Notes under the pieces: generated by a model | What the model saw: the letters and a program-made list of their open reading frames with translations, nothing else | Told to the model about the DNA's origin: nothing | Databases searched by the model: none | In this document: positions 19,001-27,448 of the stretch, piece by piece | Layout of the letters: each line of letters opens with the position of its first letter | Position numbering within the stretch: position 1 is the first letter of the stretch | Source of the DNA: Jaenimonas drosophilae | Lineage: Eukaryota; Euglenozoa; Kinetoplastea; Trypanosomatida; Trypanosomatidae | Assembly (NCBI GenBank): GCA_030849065.1 | Contig: JASAON010001643.1 | Location: 84,066-148,065, forward strand | Reading direction: 5' to 3' | Length of the DNA: 64,000 nt | Program-made: the position numbers and the translations under genes

Positions 19001-21109
19001 CCCCCGCCTGATGAATATCGGGATCTTCTCTTCGCGCTTCTCCTGTGCGGTGATGCAATCCAACCTGGATGGGCGACGCACTTCGTCATCACACGTCTTC
19101 ATCACCAACTCGCGCTGGACATGATTCGCGATAGGACTCCTCAAAGTCCAACAGCGTGGATGCAGCTCACTCGCTTCTCCATGAATGTCCTTCAATCGCA
19201 GCATGCGAAGGGCACGGACAGCCTTCATCAAGAAGAGTTGGAGTTGGCCCTCTTGTGTCGGCAGGTCTGTCTTCAGCATGGGTTGCTACAACTGTTGTGT
19301 CCAGACGAAGTCTCCGAAGAAACAGATGCTCTTGTTCAGTCCTATGTGGTGCATCTTGGCCGTGAAGCGGGTCCTCTCGTACTTCAAGAGTCCGGCAGCA
19401 AGGAGGTGGCAGTGATTCACCAAGCATGGCTCCACTGCGTAGTCCTCTGCGGTGCCTGGAGAGAATTGTTGTGGCCGATCAAACATGCCCTGCGTTCCCT
19501 CGTGTTGTCGTCCACCGATCGTCACGAGAACGCAGCCTCCCTTCGGGGATCTCCGGACTGGCAGCTAGTTGTGAGCCTCATTCCCCTCGTCCTCTGCGTG
19601 TCGCTTCGAGTGAAGAGCACCGTTGCTCTGCATGCCTGTCAAGACATTCTCGCGCAGCAACTCCGTCAGGTAGAGGAATGCGCGAATGAGTCGCCTGTCA
19701 ATGTCAAGATTGCACTGGACCACCTTTCCTCGTTTATCCTGCAACTTCACGATTGTCTGTTGGTAAGCGCCGATGCCACCATTGCGCGGTGCTGCGCCAC
19801 GACGTCACGGACGCCAGCCTACCTGATGAAGTTGATTTTGGTGAGGCCCGTTGGCATTCTGCTCCTGTGTGCACGGAATCATTCCATGGTTGCACATGAC
19901 ATCATCAACGCTGTCTGCACTCTGATGGGAGGAACCAGCCAACAGTGGGAGAGGGGCGTCGAGGCTCGCTGGACACCAGTTGAAAACTCCATGAAGGGAG
20001 CCACCAACAGTGAACCAAATACTGATGATCTCCAGTCAGCCATCACGACGGTGATGAATGCCACCAAAGAAGACTTTGAGCTCTTCAAACAACTGGAGTC
20101 TCGACGACGAACGAGGCCGCTTGGGACGAGGTCAACGGTTGCTGGTGTATCGCTTCAGCGCGCTTGGCGAAGCCTGGAGCGTGGCCTGGGGTCGCCCTCT
20201 TCCATAAGCTGTGAACAAGTCTTGGAATTCTTCCGCTGTCTATCGAATGTTCCACACACTGTTCACTTCATTCCGCAGTCGTGGACGGAGGCCGTCATGG
20301 CCGCCTGTCCTTCATGGAGCGCTGCCCTGGAATTGGTGCGCTTCTCTCTCTCCACAGTTCCTTTTGGCGGTCCATCACCCGTCCAGCACCATTTGGCCAT
20401 GTTGATGCTCCGCCGGTCACGCACCGACGTCATTTTTCACGACAGTGTCTTTGGAGTCCCTACAATAATTCCGACATCACCTTGGTGGCATGCTGTGTTG
20501 GAGAATGCCTCTCTCACCGGAGAAGCGGCAGCCACTTGGCAACTCTTTGAGCTGCTTACACCTTCCAAGCCCATGGGCGGTGCAGATGCACTGAAGGGCT
20601 TTCCCGCTCGGCTGGTTGTGGAGATGATGCGTCACTCCGTGCGGAGCCCATCAGCAACGGTGTCGCTCTACGCTGTCTTCTCCATCGTCGCAGCGGGGCG
20701 TCCATTGCGAGGCGTTCACGTTTTCTTATCTCTTCTCCGCTGTGCATCCCTTCATCGCATCGAGTGTTTGGCGGTGAAGGCGATGGTTGATTTCCATCAC
20801 CTCGATCAAGGCTCGCACACATCTTCTGGCCGAACACTGGAGTTGACGTCTCCGCTCTGTGAGGCGCTTCATGCCTTTACGACGCTCTCTACTGTGCCCG
20901 CGGATGCCTATCCTACTCCTCCAGTGGAGCCTTCCTTCTCCGAGTCTGGGCGGCGACTGGTGTGGTCAGCCTTTTCTGAGCTATGTCGATCACGCGTCAT
21001 CAGTGAGGAAGTTGGTCTTGCCGTGGTTCAGCTCTTTGAACCTCGACTGACACCGGTGGAGCAGCTCATGGTGACGACCCACTACACTCTGCGAACCCCA
21101 GCTCCGTGA
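13088..21109 (+). CDS. Giant PPR/TPR-like helical-repeat protein, predicted mitochondrial
   Basis: 2673 aa from the first ATG (13088). The N terminus MARQAVRRGYTTVW is rich in Arg, Trp and Tyr and lacks acidic residues, which fits a mitochondrial presequence. A Ser/Thr-rich linker follows, then helical pairs with pentatricopeptide flavour: about residues 298-330 (TFGILMDAAMERGLWMAA) and 424-452 (STVYLMVQLLQAAGESGK). Most of the remaining protein is Leu/Ala-rich helix with many Trp residues, without enzyme motifs. PPR-like proteins in kinetoplastids work in kinetoplast RNA maturation and mitoribosome assembly; this assignment is by analogy. The single open frame over 8 kb with uniform codon use argues that it is one intact gene and not a fusion artefact. 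It could also be a HEAT/ARM-type scaffold. Confidence 0.7.
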   Translation: MARQAVRRGYTTVWTLAWYPRLWCFPRLQRRWGSEILSTTPASSASPPSTAMAGLSTARDLQAALMSLAQEQRPLDASTSDSVSQAAIQTKSKSNNSTSSSDQSVGTSPEDEGWRQVAGEAALLSRMLLNKRRRSDRVMRNHHDSSPQRISHSSLTPIPTASPPVPTTSSVWMQALTMFSASLQQAVTPTTQHINLLLAIIAKERVWRSVDEVERFYLRFVESAKSLREEREARLEAATEAYSEGLLARHRGPRREEVLYDSDDMVGDDSPEPSPFAQQVRLRHEIRELRSVEHSLLPNAQTFGILMDAAMERGLWMAALGYFDSILDASMNVTEAVLALALRACLAGGALTPWAITADDDAGASTTQRLPLKTNQRGPALRASALPRHTSQAAQTTSTPSRPPLLWETAYEWFLWWSPNHAAPSTVYLMVQLLQAAGESGKIIHLYHTCTGAFAADEVGGFATCWDAVSANSNEHHPTVAALWEAVGDAARERGDWKVSLSLWQQAATRWRRLAASLIAPPSPHRVTSVSLSVAASLAPSSSSRLHQLAQRLQVSALHTLRRVHRYADILALYRTHGWSADSPYRSLWTPEAITFVAQAAFATQNVPLLLELSGVVGDTEGSAPPCAPTFDVFDCTLRAIQQQVILLSPVRTHVTGSNTNWVELSQNVYAACIRHALHPRGTTPPPAASSHGPLMQMLSQIRGPVVASGVMKPLWQQALEHLSHVRRSDAVMVALTLDILAHSATSRQPNSASPHPALWQAAMSVFSRCVQDAAVTPTEDGRVELQQQLALTAVTASAVTQTITWMSSHQPFAALSLLHLSRTYHWLPEEHGQRLQLIVQAEAAHHVETRLALTNPLPVASTNGVSSTRAMDDFIAWVATRSQRIAPLDGMGMSPAVEADASVRRAWAKILDAAVMCMQQLHHSSEPATASLHNLIGEFRAAWRLEEGSTPSSVVACGSMAPVIVNAVLQQVMVTAAHRWTLWPSCLELLSYLSSPLAAGAAPTRPPSSVTTVRVVTSYVRCCDRAEQSFVRQVVLDWLLAQPSPSHPQRIDQLPLIVKLQGLVAWITSKDGDKQPLPHIHPFTAFEMASLGLLFESLMWACRHRCRELAHEFYVVMQPLLELLVRVPSDSRGWMDVREVVGASDGAALQRQWENLASSALAAYVVLLQCLSSGTNDEVLLRWPLIHDVSVKLMQASPLPLTDASRSVSNNNTVNDGHRRVTCSLADQLSAIMVKLCRNLHSLSRPSRRRSPQHNSVECSTSDFLTLLQQLTDEWIFPLLSSHAVTSDPSSYDTVLRSTKKIIECHWRTYRTLLEQWMGSPKAVPTCSPPWAEGLACRLASLLTAELLFLCEENDFRRHLRQWAIMTSTMDAATVDETEAVMHVTSTISMLESVEGMYVMPSDGTQSSGTDQEQRHGVVVLFGEIVAELTAEKVQLRERMTKPNYVKDTSAGPSVAPLALRRLQEASLALLVSSACEGNGSIASLGSIALVPTLMSWMVSPRVYEQLLQLVEMNGVDALQLDGAVVEVFASMEKVYRCGHTAPSHPLPAGKFLRYLVCSRAQRVSFALTENIAIAALRALACDEASLMASHAELVSMLTAHPRLVAHGLLPLWRSETFTATQEAALHTFFHHLLSTRLVGGPAARQAVWWLINTRGSCQQPATSAAADREACGCWTTQDWLDYAQQQEALVLELLHLDQNAEGSIAGSGEPKAATTPSPDDVRAAAAALVPIPTPKLETRAGLWVFHEKAVSARRQRSNPMTASSAAELLRYVFQPRDKESRQGIYVEHDELDALMQLAAKQLSTHEKESFQYCNRSRSPTHQLAGRLTEWCLDRRTQLDLRSQFYRLGTSDAPTVLSVAELWLLMLAKHVVQGGFVLEGQQDYQQDASSSAEAVDEWRQLWTVVVPPYAVSTWAGIKEWLTSSLAPRPTKDSSESSNLPWTTILSLVEVVAMDLGRRFSRTSHKSASGLPPPDEYRDLLFALLLCGDAIQPGWATHFVITRLHHQLALDMIRDRTPQSPTAWMQLTRFSMNVLQSQHAKGTDSLHQEELELALLCRQVCLQHGLLQLLCPDEVSEETDALVQSYVVHLGREAGPLVLQESGSKEVAVIHQAWLHCVVLCGAWRELLWPIKHALRSLVLSSTDRHENAASLRGSPDWQLVVSLIPLVLCVSLRVKSTVALHACQDILAQQLRQVEECANESPVNVKIALDHLSSFILQLHDCLLVSADATIARCCATTSRTPAYLMKLILVRPVGILLLCARNHSMVAHDIINAVCTLMGGTSQQWERGVEARWTPVENSMKGATNSEPNTDDLQSAITTVMNATKEDFELFKQLESRRRTRPLGTRSTVAGVSLQRAWRSLERGLGSPSSISCEQVLEFFRCLSNVPHTVHFIPQSWTEAVMAACPSWSAALELVRFSLSTVPFGGPSPVQHHLAMLMLRRSRTDVIFHDSVFGVPTIIPTSPWWHAVLENASLTGEAAATWQLFELLTPSKPMGGADALKGFPARLVVEMMRHSVRSPSATVSLYAVFSIVAAGRPLRGVHVFLSLLRCASLHRIECLAVKAMVDFHHLDQGSHTSSGRTLELTSPLCEALHAFTTLSTVPADAYPTPPVEPSFSESGRRLVWSAFSELCRSRVISEEVGLAVVQLFEPRLTPVEQLMVTTHYTLRTPAP

Positions 21110-21319
21110 TGGATGACCATTTGGGATTTTGGATTCTCCTACCCCCATACTCCCAATGAGACCGGATGTGATTATCTCCACATGAAACTAAGTTGTTGGT
21201 GATTATATGTTACCATCTCTCTGTGCGCGCGACTGTGAACTTGGTCACTGGCTGCCTCTTCAACGTCCTTCTCTCCAAAATCATGTTTGTTTTGATTAGG
21301 CATTCATACAGGAGGTCGT

Positions 21320-23119
21320 ATGAGGCGCTGCTTACGGAGACTAGGTTCGACCAATCGGTACACCGATGGCTCCGGTCGAGCTCTAGACAGCAGTGATCTT
21401 CCCACATCCTTGGATCTCCAGCCCATCAGCAACCGGGCTTATCCTGTTCAGGGTGAACATTGGCTACCCGTCATTGCCGGGAAGCCTTCTCCGCAGAAGG
21501 GCAACGTTATCATCTCTGGAGCGGGAGTTGTGGGACTCTCAATCGGTACGCAGTTTGCCCTCCGTGGATGGCACACGACAATAGTGGAACGAGCCTCCCG
21601 GCGGTTGGACAGTCAGCGTCGGCCGGCATCGGAGATGATGCTCCACGACGCTCGGGCTTCAGCCATCACCGTGGATCCGTTGCGACCCTTTGATGCGTTG
21701 GAGTACGCTTTAGTGAACCGACGTGCGGCCAACGCGTTGGAAGCGGCTGGGGTTCGTGTTGGGGCCTTTCGTGATTACGGCGTACCCGTCTCAGGCGTCA
21801 TGGACCACCCTGGGGCCTACAACAGCTGGCTGACCAAGGGTTTGGTGGAGCATCACTCCTTCGCCACAAAGGTGCTTTCCATGGACCTTTGGCTATTGCG
21901 GCAGCACATGACCCGTCATGCCGAGGGACTCACACAAGGAAGCTTGGAGGTGTTCTATGATCATACCGTCGAGGCTGTCTATCCTTTGAAGCAGCAGGCT
22001 GTTGTGAAGCCCTGGGAAGGAAGTGTCGCACAGAAAGAATGGCGCCAAGCCAACAGTATAGTCGCCGGCACAACTGGTGAGGCGGAGGATATGGTGTTGA
22101 AGCTCAAGCAGGAGCAAGTTCGTCGCAAGAAGAACACGAGCCTATCCATTAGTCCACTCAAGTGGGCCAAGCAGTTTGTGAAGGACGCGGTCGACTATGA
22201 CCTTCTCATTGGTGCCGAGGGTATCAATTCACGTATGCGGGATGCGCTTGACATTGAGGGTTTCGCCGCTGACATCGACTTTGGTGTGAAGTGGTTCTTG
22301 TTAGAATCCTCGTCGCTCAGTGCGGCACACATCCATCGGTGGTTGCACCGCCGACAACACGCACCGGTGAAGAGTGCGGAGAGCTACCACATCCAGTCGC
22401 CCTATCAGGTTCCCATGTGTGTTGCCTTTCCACGGGTGGAGAATGCGGAGTCGTCACAGTCCCCAAGCCCGTCGAGCTCCCCTCGGCACTTCTTTTCTGT
22501 GATGGCCTACATGCCGATGCACGAGCTCATGGCGCTCTCCGATGAGGAAATGCTTCATCGATTTCTTCGCGATGTTGTGCAAGTGGACCCACAAGCGAAG
22601 TTGAAGTCGTTCACGCGCATCACCCAGCCATCCCCAACCATCTACTGTGAGAACCTCCACAACACCGTGGGCCTTCCATCTGCAGTGATGGTGGGTGATG
22701 CGGCTCACTACTGTCATCCATTCTGGATGCAGGGTCTCGCCATGGGCTTGGAAGATGGGCTGAATTTGCTCAATCAAGTTGACTCCTTCTCCCGGCACTT
22801 CTTTGAAGCCGTCAAGCAGTACAGCGATGAGCGTGGAGTCAGCGGAGATGCGATGCGTGAGCTAACGGATAACTGCCTCTACTACCAGCGAAAGAAGCAC
22901 CGTAATCCTCTGATTCGTTTCCGGAACAGCTATCAACAATGGATGAATCTGGTGACACCCAAGCGCATCAACGATATGTACGAAGGCTCCGTCAATCACG
23001 TTTACTCACGTAGCATTGAAGACATGCTCAATGGGAGGGGGTACACCTCCTACGACTACGCAGAGAAGCAGCAAGCCAAGCACCGCAGTTTTTACCACAT
23101 TGGGCGGCTCTACACGTAG
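21320..23119 (+). CDS. FAD-dependent monooxygenase (PHBH/kynurenine 3-monooxygenase-like)
   Basis: 599 aa from ATG 21320. A Rossmann dinucleotide site GAGVVGLSIG (67-76) with Glu90 at the end of beta-2 binds the ADP part of FAD. The second FAD motif VGDAAHYCHPFWMQGLAMG (458-476) is the GD(A/S)AH motif of class A flavin monooxygenases. Between them, VDYDLLIGAEGINSRMRD (around 290-307) is the DG-type motif of these enzymes. The first ~60 residues are basic and may be a mitochondrial presequence. The C-terminal ~100 residues are charged, unlike the membrane anchor of kynurenine 3-monooxygenase. Kynurenine monooxygenase, UbiH/Coq6-like hydroxylase or another aromatic hydroxylase are all possible; the substrate is unknown. 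Confidence 0.8.
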   Translation: MRRCLRRLGSTNRYTDGSGRALDSSDLPTSLDLQPISNRAYPVQGEHWLPVIAGKPSPQKGNVIISGAGVVGLSIGTQFALRGWHTTIVERASRRLDSQRRPASEMMLHDARASAITVDPLRPFDALEYALVNRRAANALEAAGVRVGAFRDYGVPVSGVMDHPGAYNSWLTKGLVEHHSFATKVLSMDLWLLRQHMTRHAEGLTQGSLEVFYDHTVEAVYPLKQQAVVKPWEGSVAQKEWRQANSIVAGTTGEAEDMVLKLKQEQVRRKKNTSLSISPLKWAKQFVKDAVDYDLLIGAEGINSRMRDALDIEGFAADIDFGVKWFLLESSSLSAAHIHRWLHRRQHAPVKSAESYHIQSPYQVPMCVAFPRVENAESSQSPSPSSSPRHFFSVMAYMPMHELMALSDEEMLHRFLRDVVQVDPQAKLKSFTRITQPSPTIYCENLHNTVGLPSAVMVGDAAHYCHPFWMQGLAMGLEDGLNLLNQVDSFSRHFFEAVKQYSDERGVSGDAMRELTDNCLYYQRKKHRNPLIRFRNSYQQWMNLVTPKRINDMYEGSVNHVYSRSIEDMLNGRGYTSYDYAEKQQAKHRSFYHIGRLYT

Positions 23120-23312
23120 CACGCTCACTGGAAGTGGAATCACTGCAGGTTGGGCCACATCTTCTGGTACGGACGCATCACCCTAAGCAAACCTCATCTA
23201 CTTGCAACTGTAGAGCGTCACGCTGCATTAAACACTTCTGACATCCCTGACCACCTCCTTCGTCGTCTTTGCATTCACCACAAACATCTACAGGCTACAA
23301 AGACTACAAGAG

Positions 23313-24308
23313 ATGGCGTCCGACGGGTTTCGATTCTCCTTTGGCGATAGCGCTGAGCCTGCATCGGAAGAGGTAGCTGGAACACGATGGGGTGAGCCAA
23401 CCCAAGCAATTGGCAGCTTTCCATCCTATCAGCTAAGCAAGGCGTTGCTTCAAACGTGGGGGCAGGCCTACCCTCAGGAAGGCACCTCCCTCTCACACGA
23501 TGCTTCAGCCCGCCGCTCCAAGGAGCCAACGGCTGCGCGTCCGCTGGAGCTTCGTTTGCAAACCAGCACCACGCCGTGTGTGGAGTTCATTCTTTGCTAT
23601 CAATCAGCTGTGGAGGTGGACGGGCTGACCAACGTGAGCAGTTCCACAGCGAGTGACGATCGTCGAGACATCGTCCCTGGGCAGTACTACGGTGGACTCA
23701 AGGTGTGGTCTTGTGCTGCAGATCTGTCAAGTTACCTCGTGCAGCAGGCAGATATCTGGATGGAATGGATGGCTGATGGTGCGACTGGCCCTCGCCGGGT
23801 CATGGAAATTGGCTGTGGTCAAGGACTCCCCGGCCTTACCAGCCTCTGTCTTGGAGCTCCCTTGGTGACCTTTCAAGACTACAACGCTGAGGTGCTGGAG
23901 CTCTGTGTGAAAGGAAACGTTGCAGCCACACGAGTCGCCAATGCTGCTTCCACAGTTTCTCTCCCAGAGCAAACCGTGACGTTGGTTCATGGGGATTGGG
24001 TTGATTTTCACTGCTCTTCACAGTCTGCATCACCGGAGTGGTACGACCTGGTGCTGGGAAGTGACGTCACATTTGATGAAGAAGCCTGTGAGAAGGCCGC
24101 GCTGCTGCTTTCGCGCTGCTTGCGACCAGGAGTGGGTATGGCACTGATCGCGTCAAAGTTCTACTACTTCGGAACCAATGGTGGATCACTGGAGTTTACT
24201 AAAGCTGCATCCAAGTATGGCATGCAGGTTCGTACCGACGCAGTAATGGGGGACGGTGCTGAGGGCATGAAACGAGTCATTCTTCGAGTGACTTGGTTGG
24301 ACCACTAA
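23313..24308 (+). CDS. Protein-histidine N-methyltransferase, METTL18/HPM1-like
   Basis: 331 aa from ATG 23313. The signature segment DIVPGQYYGGLKVWSCAADL (119-138) and the SAM-binding motif I VMEIGCGQGLPG (163-174), followed by VTFQDYNAEVLEL (185-197), match the METTL18/Hpm1 branch of seven-beta-strand methyltransferases. A later DLVLGSDVTFDEE is motif IV. Yeast Hpm1 and human METTL18 methylate a histidine of ribosomal protein uL3 near the peptidyl transferase centre, affecting 60S assembly and translation speed. The length is close to the human enzyme (372 aa). There is no obvious targeting signal. The alternative is a related METTL21-type lysine methyltransferase, but the YYGGLK-W and QDYN signatures favour the histidine enzyme. 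Confidence 0.83.
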   Translation: MASDGFRFSFGDSAEPASEEVAGTRWGEPTQAIGSFPSYQLSKALLQTWGQAYPQEGTSLSHDASARRSKEPTAARPLELRLQTSTTPCVEFILCYQSAVEVDGLTNVSSSTASDDRRDIVPGQYYGGLKVWSCAADLSSYLVQQADIWMEWMADGATGPRRVMEIGCGQGLPGLTSLCLGAPLVTFQDYNAEVLELCVKGNVAATRVANAASTVSLPEQTVTLVHGDWVDFHCSSQSASPEWYDLVLGSDVTFDEEACEKAALLLSRCLRPGVGMALIASKFYYFGTNGGSLEFTKAASKYGMQVRTDAVMGDGAEGMKRVILRVTWLDH

Positions 24309-24596
24309 CATCCCAACACAACTCAGCTAATGGGAATGGATGGGATCATGCAGGCAGCTACTCAACTAACCTCACTTCCCCTTTTTCATTATGTGTTTCT
24401 CTGTCTCTACTTCAACTTATGCATTCCTTGTTGGATCCGATCTTGCCTCTTTCAAGGTATTCTTGCCCTTGGTGATCTTCAATTTAGTAGTAGTGTCAAT
24501 CAAACTTCTCACCCCCCACACACACACCTTCCTCATCCATCACAACAACGAGCTCCCACATTTTGTAATCACGGAGCATACACAGCGGTCAGTACG

Positions 24597-25940
24597 ATGC
24601 CGATCCAAGAGAATCCATTCGAGGCTGACATTCCACCAAACGAGCGTAGGCACGACGCCGAGAATGAGCGTGCAACCCTCTTGGAGCGCAACTCACGCCC
24701 GCCGCTAGGGAAGAATATCCCTCCCGCTCCGTATGCGCTTCGAAGTGTGGTCATTAGCCCTCACGTGTTCATGGTGGTGTCTTTAATTTCCTTCGTTCTG
24801 ACACTAATCTCCATCTTTGTACCCTTTTACAGGCGTCAGCAGTATCAGCCAGGAGGCGCAGGTAGCACGGATGCCAAATTCTACCTCTTCAAGACGGTGA
24901 TCAAGCAAGAGGGCGGGGACACCGTCACAACCCACCCCAGTGATTACTGCTGGAAGGTGAAGCGTCGTGTCATAGCTCTTGAGGCCTTCACCATTGCCTC
25001 TGCCGCGGCCTGCTTTATATCTCTGATCCTCGGCATTCTGCACTTCATTCGCCGCGACGTGGTACGCCCCACAGGTGGAAAGACGGCACTGCACCGCTGG
25101 AAGATCGTCGTTGGTGGCATCTCCTTTGCACTGCTGACCATTGCCATTTCATTCAACTTCAATGTCTATCTGTGGACCTTTCAGGGGTGCTCAGAGGTCA
25201 GCTACCACTCGCAGCTGTATGAACCCAATGTGGGCTTCGGCTTCATCATGACTTCTTGGGTACTGATGGGAGTCGGTAGTGTGATTGGTGCACACCAATT
25301 GAATCTCCCACTAGATGCCCGCGCAGTGGATCAAGCCGTCCACTGCTTCACCATTTTTGCCCTCATTGGTATGTTGTTCTCCACAGTGGCCTGCCCGATC
25401 CCACACTGGTTCTACAAGGATGGCGAAACGCGCCTGGCCACCAACGTTCTACTATGGCGAGAGCAGGTCAATAACTTTGACTGGGACCTGCTGGCTCCCC
25501 ACAATCACACCTCCTTGTTCGTCAAGGACTTTGGCTGCAGTTCCGTTCAGGCATACTTTCGAGCGGCTGAGGTGTTCAGTGTGGCTTCTATCTTCTTCAA
25601 CGCTCTTGCGGGTACCTGTGGCTTCTTTCTATGGCATAGCCTGATGGGAACTCGTCTGCCTGCAGTCATCTTCAGCTGCCTTGGTGTTGTGTGCACCATC
25701 GTGCAAGTTGCTTTGGAGCTGAGTATCTATTATGGAAGCTGGTGCGACGACGCCTACGCCTATCACAAGCAAAAGTTTGTCATGAGCGCTGGATTTGCGC
25801 TTAGTGCCACAACCATTGCCGTCATGATCGTGGCCACCTTCTTCTCCATAGTGGCGTACGTACTCACATCAAAGTACTTCCCCGGAAAGCAGCCCAAAAA
25901 AACTGCTGGCCAAATCCTATCCGAGGAGTACCGTCGCTAA
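24597..25940 (+). CDS. Eight-TM amastin-like membrane protein with duplicated tetraspan unit
   Basis: 447 aa if started at MPIQENPF (24597). The frame continues upstream to an ATG at 24330, but that stretch is pyrimidine-rich UTR-like sequence. The cytoplasmic leader contains an acidic dileucine sorting motif ERATLL (24-29). Hydrophobic segments lie at about 57-77, 130-152, 168-190, 211-234, 249-270, 325-348, 354-376 and 399-422. They form two units of four TMs, each with a long loop after its first TM and two closely spaced central TMs, as in amastins and claudin-like tetraspans. The loops contain DYCWKVKRR and DFGCSSVQAYFR, loosely like the amastin loop cysteines. Amastins are surface glycoproteins of trypanosomatids. 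The amastin link is tentative; the duplicated layout is seen directly. Confidence 0.6.
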   Translation: MPIQENPFEADIPPNERRHDAENERATLLERNSRPPLGKNIPPAPYALRSVVISPHVFMVVSLISFVLTLISIFVPFYRRQQYQPGGAGSTDAKFYLFKTVIKQEGGDTVTTHPSDYCWKVKRRVIALEAFTIASAAACFISLILGILHFIRRDVVRPTGGKTALHRWKIVVGGISFALLTIAISFNFNVYLWTFQGCSEVSYHSQLYEPNVGFGFIMTSWVLMGVGSVIGAHQLNLPLDARAVDQAVHCFTIFALIGMLFSTVACPIPHWFYKDGETRLATNVLLWREQVNNFDWDLLAPHNHTSLFVKDFGCSSVQAYFRAAEVFSVASIFFNALAGTCGFFLWHSLMGTRLPAVIFSCLGVVCTIVQVALELSIYYGSWCDDAYAYHKQKFVMSAGFALSATTIAVMIVATFFSIVAYVLTSKYFPGKQPKKTAGQILSEEYRR

Positions 25941-27016
25941 AGGCCGCCGCCATGTTTCTAAGGAGCCCCACTTTTGGATACCGACCGGAGTCCGTTGGAA
26001 TATAGCGTGCAAATGTTTTTTTCTTCGGAACTCTCGCAGATCTACCGAGAGCTCTGTGTGTCTGTGTGAAGGAACCAGAGTCACCAAAAATGCACTCATA
26101 CACGCAATCCCCGGGGGAGGTCTCGTAATACTTTGCCGTGTGAGTGTACGTTGATTCTGCGTTTCCTGATTTTTGTTATATTTTTCTTCCGTTGCAACAT
26201 CAGATGTACAACAGTGCGGATGGAGTAGCACTCCCCTACTGCTTTATGGTAGTGGGTACATCTGCTCTGATGGAGCTTTCCTCCAATAGCTCCCCGCCTC
26301 TCATTGCGTTCCTGACGTGTACATACAAAAAAGGGGGGTCGTGCGTGATGAAAGATGGGTGATCCTTGAGGCCAAACATGCGACATCACGTACGTCCGCA
26401 GCGCACTTCACTGTGTTGTTCTTTTCCGATGCCAAGACGCTCCACCTGCGTATTCGAGAGCTGTCGAGAGTCAGCTCATTCTGTTTGTCTTTGATCAACA
26501 ATGTCCTTGTGGGACGTGTGGTTGACCGGACTCCACATCAGCAATGATGGCGTTAACTTCTATGCTTCTGACGTTGTGGGTTGATTTCATTTATTTCTCC
26601 GTTTGCTTGCGTCTAGTCCCTCTGGTTGTTTTCATAATTGCAGCGTGTTGTACTGGATACATGTTAGATCATGCTGGCTACCTTCGTAGTGACATTTGGG
26701 CCTCCCAGACGCGCGCGCCATGTGGTCCTTCCCCCTTCTCCCGTGTTATCGGTAGTAGAGGAATAGGCTACTGCTGGCGTGTTATTGTGCTTGGCTGGCT
26801 CATGGCACACGAACATGAGGGTTGCGAGTCTATCTCGAAGCTGTTGGCGTCAGCCCACGAACTTGCTCCGTCGTCACTGTTGAGAGGCCCAATGGCTCCC
26901 CCACACATCTACACATTTGCCAAACCTTGTTACCATCGTGTGGCATACTCCCCCGTTCTTCCATCTTTTTATTTGCAGACTTTGCCTTTTTTCTCCCTTC
27001 AGCAGCATCCATAACG
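25941..27016. other. Intergenic spacer
   Basis: This 1076-base spacer has no convincing gene. An ATG frame at 26544-27014 (156 codons) gives a hydrophobic start, but its last 30 codons read through the pyrimidine-rich tract (about 26945-27003) that should serve the DUF2871 gene as splice signal. It is therefore probably fortuitous. The tract ttttttctcccttcag ending near 27002 is a good trans-splice acceptor, about 15 bases before ATG 27017. Confidence 0.5.
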
Positions 27017-27448
27017 ATGGAGAAGCTTGTTCGTGCCAGTGCCAACTACACCATTTTTGGTCTAGTCAGTGGCTTCTACTGGAGGGAGCTATCGAAGCAC
27101 TACAAGTTCACTGGTGCGGATGGGGTAAAGTCACAGCTCAGCGTAGCGCACACACATTGCTTTAGTCTGGGCACACTCTTCTTCCTGCTTGTGCTTGTGC
27201 TGGAGAAGAACTTTCGGCTTACGCAACAGCCTCACTACAAGAGGTTCTATATTTCCTACAACATTGGTCTCGGTCTCACGCTTTTGTGCCTTCTTGGCCA
27301 CGGCACCTTGACGGTTATCGGCAAGGAGCACCTGTGGACTTCCCCGTTTGCCGGCTTGGCTGGACTCGGTCACATCACCATGTCGGTTGGATTCTACTAC
27401 TTCTTCAAAGTGTTGAAGAGTGCAGTACAGAAGCTGGAAAAGCAGTAG
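27017..27448 (+). CDS. DUF2871 family four-TM membrane protein
   Basis: 143 aa from ATG 27017. The sequence runs YTIFGLVSGFYWRELSKHY (11-29), AHTHCFSLGTLFFLLVLVLE (44-63), YNIGLGLTLLCLLGHGTLTV (81-100) and AGLGHITMSVGFYYFFKVL (115-133). This gives four hydrophobic segments with the G-x-FYRE-like and HTH motifs that mark DUF2871. I know that family mainly from Gram-positive bacteria, where its function is unknown. The conserved HTH and GH motifs inside membrane segments could bind heme or metal, but this is speculation. The gene sits between an amastin-like gene and TFIIB, with host-like codon use and a good splice acceptor upstream. If it came by lateral transfer, it is fully domesticated. 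Confidence 0.75.
   Translation: MEKLVRASANYTIFGLVSGFYWRELSKHYKFTGADGVKSQLSVAHTHCFSLGTLFFLLVLVLEKNFRLTQQPHYKRFYISYNIGLGLTLLCLLGHGTLTVIGKEHLWTSPFAGLAGLGHITMSVGFYYFFKVLKSAVQKLEKQ

Noticed and set aside
24330..24596. N-terminal extension of the amastin-like protein from the ATG at 24330.
   Set aside because: The extra 89 residues are encoded by pyrimidine-rich DNA with a splice-site-like pattern, so the later ATG at 24597 is preferred.
26544..27014. 156-codon ATG frame with two hydrophobic stretches just before the DUF2871 gene.
   Set aside because: Its last part translates the pyrimidine tract and splice acceptor of the next gene, and codon use is unlike neighbours.
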